Assembly (NCBI GenBank): GCA_903834645.1
Contig: CAILKA010000524.1
Location: 1 to 15,783 of the forward strand
Reading direction: 5' to 3'
Length of the DNA stretch: 15,783 nt
Source of the DNA: an uncultured beta proteobacterium
GTDB lineage: Bacteria > Pseudomonadota > Gammaproteobacteria > Burkholderiales > Burkholderiaceae_C
The position numbers were made by a program, and so were the translations under genes. The notes below the pieces were generated by a model. The model saw nothing but the letters and a program-made list of their open reading frames with translations. It searched no databases and had not been told where the DNA came from. Positions 1 to 6,334 of the stretch are shown here, in pieces (the first letter of the stretch is position 1; each line of letters begins with the position of its first letter).

Positions 1-1
1 C

Positions 2-112
2 GACCTGCGGGTGGAAGCCTGGCTCGACCCGGCGCACCAGCATCTGCCGGCGCGGCTGCAGCTCAGCCCCGTGCCGGCGGGCCAGCCGATGCGCTGGAGC
101 CGGATCCCATGA
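2..112 (+). CDS. C-terminal end of a DUF3108-like protein (5' truncated by window)
   Basis: An open frame enters from the left edge and stops at TGA 110-112, giving 36 visible residues. The readable tail includes the string VEAWLDPAHQHLPARLQL, which resembles the C-terminal strand region of DUF3108 proteins. These are periplasmic or secreted beta-rich proteins of unknown function that are common in Betaproteobacteria. Only the tail is visible, so signal peptide, length and start cannot be judged. The assignment rests on memory of the family's typical ending. The gene points the same way as the EAL protein that follows after 81 nt. Confidence 0.5.
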   Translation, partial: DLRVEAWLDPAHQHLPARLQLSPVPAGQPMRWSRIP

Positions 113-130
113 AGCCAGTGGCGCGCGCGG

Positions 131-142
131 GCTGCCGGCAGC
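131..142. repeat. Perfect 12-bp palindrome between the DUF3108-like gene and the EAL gene
   Basis: GCTGCCGGCAGC is a perfect dyad with no spacer. No T-run follows, so it is not a standard intrinsic terminator. It could be a weak operator or simply chance in GC-rich DNA. Confidence 0.25.
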
Positions 143-158
143 GGTACGATGGTTGCCG

Positions 159-193
159 TTCAAGCGCTCCGGACTCGAGCCGATAACCGATAA
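159..193 (+). promoter_or_regulatory. Candidate leaderless promoter of the GGDEF/EAL gene
   Basis: A -10-like hexamer GATAAC at 182-187 ends 6 nt before the ATG at 194. TTCAAG at 159-164 lies 17 bp upstream as a moderate -35 candidate. A start site about 7 nt after the -10 would fall on the ATG itself, giving a leaderless mRNA. This fits the absence of a Shine-Dalgarno sequence upstream of the ATG. The same 6-nt spacing is seen at metH and hemE. The match is inferred by eye. Confidence 0.35.
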
Positions 194-1693
194 ATGGCAG
201 CAGGCGCGGACACCTGGGTTTGGCTGGCGACCGCGGGTGCGGGCGCCACCGCCGGCATGGCCTTGGTCGGGGCCTGGTGGGCCTGGCGGCGCCGGCGTGC
301 GGCTGTCCCTGACGAGTCGCTGCTGGACACCGAAGGGCCCACCACCGAGGTGTCGGTTCGCCCGGCGCGTGATCCGCTCACGGGGTTGCAGACGCGTGCC
401 AGCTTCGAGGACGTGCTCGACTACGCCTGCCAGGAAGCCCAGGCGCCGGGCGGAGCGTTCGCGCTGCTCTACATCGGGCTCGACGGAATGCGCAGCGTCA
501 ACGACCTGCAGGGACACGCCGGCGGCGACGCCGTGCTGTCGGCCACCGGCCAGCGGCTGCTCGCCCTCACCTCGGATGACGCCTGCGCGCGCATCGCCAG
601 CGACGAGTTCGTCGTCCTCGTGACCGGTGATGCCGAGGCCGCACGCCGCGCGGCACGCCGGGTGGTCGAGGCGCTGTGCCAGCCGCTGCGCCTGGGTGCG
701 CAGCAGCTCAGGCTCACGGCCTCGGTGGGCGTGGTGTGCTACCCGGAGCACGGCACCCGGCCGCAGCTGCTGCAGCGTGCAGCCACCGCGATGCGCAGTG
801 TCAAGCTCGCTGGCGGCGGGTCGTGGGCCGAGTACCACCTGAACATGACCGAGAGCGTGCGCGAGAAGCTCGAACTCGCGCGTGAGCTCCAGCACGCCAT
901 CGATAAGCGCCAGCTCCAACTCGTCTACCAGCCCAAGGTGGATGCGCGCAGCCAGCAGATCACGGCCGCCGAGGCGCTGCTGCGCTGGAACCACCCCGTC
1001 AAGGGTGTGGTCAGCCCCGATGTCTTCATCCCGGTGGCCGAGCGCCACGGTCTGATAGGCGCGATCGGCGACTGGGTGCTCGACGAGGCCATCCGGCAGG
1101 CCGCCCAATGGCGTGACAAGGGCCTGCGCATGCGCGTGGCCATCAACGTGTCGGGCTACCAGATGCGCCAGGACGATTTCGTCGAGCGCCTGGCCCGCGG
1201 CCTGGCCCACCATGGCCTACGTGCCGAGCGCTTCACCTGCGAGATCACCGAGACGCTCGCGATGGAGGACACCGCCGTCACGCAGCGCGCCTTCGCGCGC
1301 CTGGGCGAGATCGGCGCGCACGTGTCGATCGACGACTTCGGCACCGGCCACTCGAGCCTGGCGGCGTTGCGCCGCCTGCCCGCGGCCGAGCTCAAGATCG
1401 ACAGCGCCTTCGTCACCGACCTGGCCACCAGCGCGGATGCGCGCACCATCGTGCAGGCGGTCGTGCAGATGGCGCACACGCTGGAGCTGCGCGTGGTGGC
1501 CGAGGGGGTCGAGACGGGCGAGCAGCGCGACTTGCTCGTGGCAATGGGCTGCGATGAGCTGCAGGGCTTCTTCTTCGCCAAGCCGATGTCGGCCGCCGAG
1601 CTCGAGCTGTGGGCCATCTACGACGACGGCCCGCGCGACATGCAGTTTCGCGACTCGCTGTTCTCCGAGACGACGCCGGCGACGCTGCAGTAG
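194..1693 (+). CDS. Membrane-anchored GGDEF/EAL protein, probable c-di-GMP phosphodiesterase
   Basis: The 499-residue protein would hydrolyse the second messenger c-di-GMP at the inner membrane. Residues 8-31 form one hydrophobic helix followed by an Arg cluster (32-35), so the bulk should be cytoplasmic. The GGDEF domain (about 60-215) is degenerate: the signature reads ASDEF (135-139), which predicts lost cyclase activity, though GTP binding as an allosteric input may remain. The EAL domain (about 230-475) looks intact, with E260 of the EAL motif, N318, E350/E353, D380-D381 in the DDFGTG loop, K401, E437 of EGVET and Q457 all in place. No PAS, GAF or receiver domain is present, so the input signal is unclear. 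The ATG at 194 was chosen because it keeps the hydrophobic helix; there is no clear Shine-Dalgarno. The stop codon lies in the first unit of a tandem repeat. Confidence 0.9.
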   Translation: MAAGADTWVWLATAGAGATAGMALVGAWWAWRRRRAAVPDESLLDTEGPTTEVSVRPARDPLTGLQTRASFEDVLDYACQEAQAPGGAFALLYIGLDGMRSVNDLQGHAGGDAVLSATGQRLLALTSDDACARIASDEFVVLVTGDAEAARRAARRVVEALCQPLRLGAQQLRLTASVGVVCYPEHGTRPQLLQRAATAMRSVKLAGGGSWAEYHLNMTESVREKLELARELQHAIDKRQLQLVYQPKVDARSQQITAAEALLRWNHPVKGVVSPDVFIPVAERHGLIGAIGDWVLDEAIRQAAQWRDKGLRMRVAINVSGYQMRQDDFVERLARGLAHHGLRAERFTCEITETLAMEDTAVTQRAFARLGEIGAHVSIDDFGTGHSSLAALRRLPAAELKIDSAFVTDLATSADARTIVQAVVQMAHTLELRVVAEGVETGEQRDLLVAMGCDELQGFFFAKPMSAAELELWAIYDDGPRDMQFRDSLFSETTPATLQ

Positions 1694-1741
1694 ACGCTGC
1701 AGTACACGCTGCAGTACACGCTGCAGTACACGCTGCCCAGG
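1682..1741 (+). repeat. 12-bp tandem repeat spanning the stop codon of the EAL gene
   Basis: Four consecutive 12-bp units start at 1682, 1694, 1706 and 1718, and a decayed fifth starts at 1730. The unit reads ACGCTGCAGTAC (Thr-Leu-Gln-Tyr in the gene's frame), with a PstI-type CTGCAG core. The first copy ends in TAG instead of TAC, and this single C-to-G difference is the stop codon of the EAL protein. The frame beyond stays open to 2113, but that stretch is antisense to the rhodanese gene and is not expected to be coding. No terminator is evident in the 84 nt between the two convergent genes. Confidence 0.85.
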
Positions 1742-1777
1742 ACGCGGCAGCAGCGTGTCCGCCCCAAGCGGTGCGCC

Positions 1778-2173
1778 CTACAGCTGCTCCCAGGGCAGCC
1801 CCTCGAAGCGCCAGCCGTTCAGGCGCCCGCGCTGGAAGTGCTCGTCGAGCTCGCCCTCGAAGCCGTGCAGCACGTTGATCACGTCCGCAAAGCCCGCCGC
1901 CTCCAGGGCCAGGCCCGCGTCCACCGTGCGCTTGCCCGAGCGGCAGATCAGAACCACCGGTCGGTCGGTGCGCCCGCCTGCCTCGCGCCGCACCTGCTCG
2001 ACGAATGCCTGCGGCTCGGCGTGCATCTGCGGGTACTCGTACCAGGCCACGTGCACGACCCCCGGCGGGTGGCCCACGTAGAGGTACTCGATCTCCATGC
2101 GCACGTCCACGAATAGCGTGTCGGGTGTGGCTTGAACGAAGGCCCAGGCCTCGTGCGGCAGCAGGTGTCTCAT
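1778..2173 (-). CDS. Single-domain rhodanese-like sulfurtransferase
   Basis: This 131-residue protein is one rhodanese domain. The active-site loop C78-R-S-G-K-R has the catalytic cysteine that would carry a persulfide, and the N-terminal VDVR element (22-25) is typical of the fold. Such proteins move sulfane sulfur between donors such as thiosulfate or glutathione persulfide and thiol acceptors. There is no signal peptide, so it should be cytoplasmic. The ATG at 2173 was chosen because the fold begins soon after it and a longer reading would run through metH on the opposite strand; the ribosome-binding site is weak. It is divergent from metH, with 36 nt between the starts, and convergent with the EAL gene. 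A role with the persulfide genes 3 kb away is possible, but it is not in that operon. Confidence 0.88.
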   Translation of the reverse strand: MRHLLPHEAWAFVQATPDTLFVDVRMEIEYLYVGHPPGVVHVAWYEYPQMHAEPQAFVEQVRREAGGRTDRPVVLICRSGKRTVDAGLALEAAGFADVINVLHGFEGELDEHFQRGRLNGWRFEGLPWEQL

Positions 2174-2197
2174 CCGGTGTGAAGTGCGGGCAAACCC

Positions 2198-2203
2198 TAC
2201 AAT
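2198..2203 (+). promoter_or_regulatory. -10 element TACAAT, candidate leaderless promoter of metH
   Basis: TACAAT, one mismatch from TATAAT, is followed by exactly 6 nt and then the metH ATG at 2210. Transcription starting about 7 nt downstream would begin at the A of the ATG. No Shine-Dalgarno precedes the start. No convincing -35 is visible at 16-18 bp. The divergent rhodanese starts 24 bp upstream, so the two promoters must overlap. Confidence 0.45.
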
Positions 2204-2209
2204 CGTCTC

Positions 2210-3279
<1,070 letters not shown>

Positions 3280-3283
<4 letters not shown>

Positions 3284-3334
3284 GCGCCCCGACCCTCGGC
3301 CCTGAGCGCCCCCTGAGCGCCCCCTGAGCGCCTC
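3280..3334 (+). repeat. 11-bp direct repeats at the metH stop codon
   Basis: CTGAGCGCCCC occurs at 3280, 3302 and 3313, and a variant CTGAGCGCCTC follows at 3324; the last three are perfectly tandem. The metH TGA lies inside the first copy. A further similar but shifted stretch (TCAGCGCCCCCTCAGCG) runs to the pfk stop at 3347-3349. Only a weak CTGAG/CTCAG pairing is possible (3324-3328 with 3346-3350), so no clear terminator separates the convergent genes. Confidence 0.8.
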
Positions 3335-3346
3335 TTCAGCGCCCCC

Positions 3347-4435
3347 TCAGCGACCCAGGCACACGCCGAGCTGGCGCGCGGCCTGCACGAGTGCATGGTC
3401 GGGCGGCACGCGGCGCGAGCGCCCGGCCACCTCCTCCAGGGGCACGCTCACGCAGGCGTCGGCCTGCAGGGCCACCATGCGCCCGAAGCGGCGCTGGCTG
3501 GCGAGCTCTGCCGCCGCCACGCCAAAGCGCGTGGCCAGCACGCGGTCGTAGGCGGTGGGGGTGCCGCCGCGCTGCACATGGCCCAGCAGCGTCGTGCGCA
3601 CCTCGCTGGCCAGCAGCGGCTGCAGCTGCGCGCGCAGCCGCTCGCCCACGCCGCCCAGGCGCAGCGGGTCGGGCGAGTCGGCCACCGTGTGGGCTACGGT
3701 GAGCGTGCCGCCCAGCGGTGCAGCGCCCTCGGCCACGCAGATCACGGTGCCGCCGGCGTGTCCGGCCGGGGCCTGGCTCGCCGCGGCCTCGCGCGCGCGG
3801 CACCAGCGCGCGAGCATGTCCATCTCGTAGGGGAGCTCGGGGATCAGGATGGCATCGGCGCCCGCAGCGATCCCCGCCTCCAGTGCAATCCAGCCCGCAT
3901 AGCGCCCCATCGTCTCGACGATCATCACGCGGTCGTGCGAGCGCGCGGTGGTGCGCAGCCGCCCGATCGCCTCGGCCACCACCGCCACTGCGCTGTCGAA
4001 GCCGAAGGTGCGCTCGGTGTGCGGCAGGTCGTTGTCGATCGTCTTGGGCACGCCGATCACCGGCAGCCCGCGCGCGTGCAGCCGTGCGGCGATGTCCATC
4101 GTGCCGTCCCCGCCGATGGCCAGCACCGCATCGAGCCCGCGCCCGCGTGCGTGTGCCAGGACTTCGTCGCAGCGGTCGGCGCCGCCGTGCTCCACGTCGT
4201 GGAAGGGGTCGGCGCGGTTATGGGTGCCCAGCACCGTGCCGCCCTGGTCGAGGATGTCGGCCACGTCGGCCTCCTCGAGCGCGCGCATGCGGTTGCGCAT
4301 CAGCCCGTGAAAACCGCGCTCGATGCCCGTGACGCGCGCACCGGACCCCAGCAGCGCCAGCGTGGCGGCGCGGATCACGGCGTTGAGCCCCGGGCAGTCC
4401 CCGCCGCCGGTGAGGACGCCCACGTGCAGGCCCAT
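3347..4435 (-). CDS. pfkA: 6-phosphofructokinase, mixed-signature (G/K) PfkA-family enzyme
   Basis: The 362-residue protein phosphorylates fructose 6-phosphate in glycolysis. The phosphate-donor loop GGDCPGLN (11-18), GGDGT (108-112), PKTIDND (130-136, catalytic D134), MGRYAGW (176-182), substrate E236 and the GHVQRGG loop (285-291) are all present. Two positions report the phosphoryl donor. G111 (E. coli G104) is the ATP-type residue. K131 (E. coli G124) is typical of pyrophosphate enzymes but is also found in actinobacterial ATP-PFKs of the G/K type. ATP is the more likely donor, but this is inference. The start at 4435 gives the family's typical N-terminus (VGVLTGGGDCPG). It lies 15 nt after the stop of the YeeE/YedE gene upstream, so co-transcription with the sulfur-transport pair is likely. 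No strong Shine-Dalgarno is visible. Confidence 0.92.
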   Translation of the reverse strand: MGLHVGVLTGGGDCPGLNAVIRAATLALLGSGARVTGIERGFHGLMRNRMRALEEADVADILDQGGTVLGTHNRADPFHDVEHGGADRCDEVLAHARGRGLDAVLAIGGDGTMDIAARLHARGLPVIGVPKTIDNDLPHTERTFGFDSAVAVVAEAIGRLRTTARSHDRVMIVETMGRYAGWIALEAGIAAGADAILIPELPYEMDMLARWCRAREAAASQAPAGHAGGTVICVAEGAAPLGGTLTVAHTVADSPDPLRLGGVGERLRAQLQPLLASEVRTTLLGHVQRGGTPTAYDRVLATRFGVAAAELASQRRFGRMVALQADACVSVPLEEVAGRSRRVPPDHALVQAARQLGVCLGR

Positions 4436-4450
4436 GGCCGGAGCCGGTCC

Positions 4451-4864
4451 TCAGCGCCGGGCCAGCCAGCGATCGTGCGCGAGCATGCCTGCGAGCATCG
4501 CCACGAGAAAGATCGCAGCGCTGCCCGCGCCACTGCCGGCTGCGACGATGGCCGGGCCGGGGCAGTACCCGGCCACGCCCCAGCCCACGCCAAAGAGCAC
4601 GCCGCCCAGGACGAGCCGCCGGTCGATCACCTGGCTCGTGGGCAGCTCCATCGCCTCTCCCGTCCAGGCGCGTGCCTGCCGCTTGGCGCGCGCGAAGGCG
4701 TAGACGCCCACGGCGATGGCCCCGCCCATCACCAGGGCCAGGCTCGGGTCCCAGGCGCCAAAGAGGTCGAGGAAGCCCTTGACCTTGGCGGGCTGCGTCA
4801 TGCCCGAGGCGATCAGGCCGAGTCCGAAGACCAGGCCGCTTGCGAGTGCTATCAGGTTGCCCAT
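4451..4864 (-). CDS. YeeE/YedE-family half transporter (GYCPGPA type, PmpB-like)
   Basis: This 137-residue inner-membrane protein has about four hydrophobic segments and the motif GYCPGPA with C101, which marks the second half of YeeE/YedE (DUF395) transporters. Full-length relatives carry thiosulfate or related sulfur species past conserved cysteines. Here the two halves are separate genes. The string SGMTQPAKVKGFLDLFGAWDP (20-40) is another family hallmark, probably a loop after the first helix. The ATG at 4864 was chosen over upstream in-frame codons because an AGGAG Shine-Dalgarno precedes it and the first helix starts at once. It follows the other half after 29 nt and precedes pfkA by 15 nt. 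Transport of sulfide, persulfide or thiosulfate is inferred from the family and the divergent persulfide dioxygenase. Confidence 0.88.
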   Translation of the reverse strand: MGNLIALASGLVFGLGLIASGMTQPAKVKGFLDLFGAWDPSLALVMGGAIAVGVYAFARAKRQARAWTGEAMELPTSQVIDRRLVLGGVLFGVGWGVAGYCPGPAIVAAGSGAGSAAIFLVAMLAGMLAHDRWLARR

Positions 4865-4893
4865 CTGGCGTGTCTCCTGAGGGTGGTCGGCGT

Positions 4894-5340
4894 TCAGCCG
4901 ATGACGTGCCGCAGCACGAAGACGGTGACGAAACCGGCGCCCATGAAGGCGAGCACGTTGACCAGCGAGCGCAGCGACAGCCGGCTCAGGCCGCACACGC
5001 CGTGCCCGCTCGTGCAGCCGTTGCCCATGCGCACGCCGATGCCCACGAGCAGGCCGGCAGCCACGATGCTGGCCGTGCCCACGTCGACCGGGCCGGCGGG
5101 CAGCGGTGCGTAGAGCTGCCACGCCCAGGGCGCCACCACGAGCCCGAGCAGGAACAGCAGCCGCGTGCGCTCCGGCACGAGGCTCTTGCCGGCGGTCAGC
5201 GCGCGCAGCGGGCTGGCCACGATGCCGGCGATCCCGGCGATCCGGCCGTTGCCGAGCACGAAGAGGGCTGAGCCCAGCCCGATCAGCAAGCCGCCAGCCA
5301 GGGCGTGCCACGGGGTGAAGGCGTTCCAGTCGATCGTCAT
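4894..5340 (-). CDS. YeeE/YedE-family half transporter (GNGCTSGHGVCG type, PmpA-like)
   Basis: This 148-residue membrane protein carries GNGCTSGHGVCGLSR (106-120) with C109 and C116, the signature of the first half of YeeE/YedE sulfur transporters. Hydrophobic segments lie near 13-30, 33-43, 60-77, 86-103 and 125-145. It probably pairs with the GYCPGPA-type half encoded next, and the cysteines would pass sulfur across the inner membrane. The ATG at 5340 is preceded by an AGGAG Shine-Dalgarno about 10 nt away; an in-frame ATG at 5400 would add 20 non-conserved residues and is not favoured. It is the first gene of the minus-strand operon and is divergent from blh across an AT-rich control region. 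Confidence 0.88.
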   Translation of the reverse strand: MTIDWNAFTPWHALAGGLLIGLGSALFVLGNGRIAGIAGIVASPLRALTAGKSLVPERTRLLFLLGLVVAPWAWQLYAPLPAGPVDVGTASIVAAGLLVGIGVRMGNGCTSGHGVCGLSRLSLRSLVNVLAFMGAGFVTVFVLRHVIG

Positions 5341-5403
5341 CGGTATGTGCTCCTGTGGGTGTCGTGCCGAGGATTGCGTGGCCGCAGCACCTGAATTCAT
5401 GCC

Positions 5404-5416
5404 CTACTATCAGTAG
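5404..5416. promoter_or_regulatory. Perfect 13-bp dyad, candidate operator of the divergent persulfide genes
   Basis: CTACT-atc-AGTAG is a perfect inverted repeat with a 3-nt spacer. It lies in a strikingly AT-rich stretch (about 5394-5445) between the YeeE/YedE operon and blh, next to the sequence TTATATACTATACC. Sulfide-sensing ArsR-type repressors (BigR, SqrR) control similar gene sets elsewhere through AT-rich dyads. That such a protein binds here is inference: no regulator gene is in the window. Confidence 0.45.
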
Positions 5417-5426
5417 TTGCTTATAT

Positions 5427-5454
5427 ACTATACCAATACGGCTTCATCTGTCCC
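5427..5454 (-). promoter_or_regulatory. Candidate promoter of the YeeE/YedE-pfkA operon
   Basis: On the minus strand, GGGACA (5449-5454) and TATAGT (5427-5432) are spaced by 16 bp, each a partial match to the sigma-70 consensus. Transcription would start near 5420, overlap the 13-bp dyad and give a leader of about 80 nt. On the plus strand TATACT (5424-5429) could serve blh, but I see no -35 partner for it. Confidence 0.4.
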
Positions 5455-5471
5455 CGCATCCGGTGCCTTCC

Positions 5472-6332
5472 ATGAGCGAGCCCCGCATCCAATCCTTTTT
5501 CGACCCCGATACCTACACCGCCACGCACGTGTTCTGGTGCCCCCACACGCACTCGGCAGCCATCGTGGACAGCGTGCTCGACTACGACCCGAAGTCCGGC
5601 CGCACTTCGACCACCTCGGCCGAGCGCGTGCTGGAGTTCGTGCAGGCGCAGGGCCTGCAGGTGCACTGGCACCTGGAGACGCACGCGCATGCCGACCACT
5701 TTTCGGCTGCTCCCTGGCTCAAGGAGCGGCTGGGCGGACGCATCGGCATCGGCGCGCACATCCGCGACGTGCAGTCGGTCTTTCGCCAGCTCTTCAACGC
5801 CCCGTGGATCCCCGCCGACGGCGCTCCCTTCGATGCGCTCTTCGAGGACGGGCAGGTCTTCGAGGTCGGGCAGCTGCAGGTGCGCGTGCTGCACACGCCG
5901 GGCCACACGCCGGCTTGCGTGACCTACCTCGTGGGTGAGCATGCCTTCGTGGGCGACACCCTCTTCATGCCCGACTACGGCACCGCGCGCTGCGACTTTC
6001 CGGGCGGGGATGCGCGCACGCTCTATCGCTCGATCCGGCGCGTGCTGGAGCTGCCCGCGCACACGCGGCTGCACCTGTGCCACGACTACCTGCCTGGCGG
6101 GCGCGAGGCGCGCTGGGAGACGACCGTGGCCGAGGAGCGTGCGGCCAACGTGCACGTGCGCGAGGGCGTGACCGAGGACGAGTTCGTGGCCATGCGCACC
6201 GCGCGTGACCGCACCCTGGGCATGCCCGTGCTGATGCTGCCTGCGGTGCAGGTCAACGTGTGCGCGGGCCAGCTTCCCCCGCCCGAGGCCAACGGCACGC
6301 GCTACCTGAAGATTCCGCTGGACGTGCTGTAG
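5472..6332 (+). CDS. blh: Persulfide dioxygenase (Blh/ETHE1-type metallo-beta-lactamase fold)
   Basis: The 286-residue protein would oxidise glutathione persulfide to sulfite with O2 at a single Fe(II) centre. The metal-binding pattern is complete: H71-A-H73-A-D75-H76, H145 in TPGHTP, D162 in GDTLF and H204 in LCHDY. The N-terminal strand FDPDTYTATHV and the C-terminal PAVQVNVCAGQLP region are typical of the bacterial Blh group that accompanies BigR-type regulons. No rhodanese domain is fused to it. The ATG at 5472 matches the conserved N-terminus; in-frame upstream codons cross the AT-rich promoter and were rejected. There is no obvious Shine-Dalgarno. The SulP gene begins 2 nt after its stop, so the two are almost certainly co-transcribed. 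Confidence 0.93.
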   Translation: MSEPRIQSFFDPDTYTATHVFWCPHTHSAAIVDSVLDYDPKSGRTSTTSAERVLEFVQAQGLQVHWHLETHAHADHFSAAPWLKERLGGRIGIGAHIRDVQSVFRQLFNAPWIPADGAPFDALFEDGQVFEVGQLQVRVLHTPGHTPACVTYLVGEHAFVGDTLFMPDYGTARCDFPGGDARTLYRSIRRVLELPAHTRLHLCHDYLPGGREARWETTVAEERAANVHVREGVTEDEFVAMRTARDRTLGMPVLMLPAVQVNVCAGQLPPPEANGTRYLKIPLDVL

Positions 6333-6334
6333 GC

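Noticed and set aside
1682..1741. CRISPR-like array
   Set aside because: Units of 12 bp are directly adjacent without spacers; it is a simple tandem repeat.
5355..5471. N-terminal extension of blh
   Set aside because: The extension would be encoded by the AT-rich promoter region and does not resemble the family; the conserved N-terminus begins at 5472.
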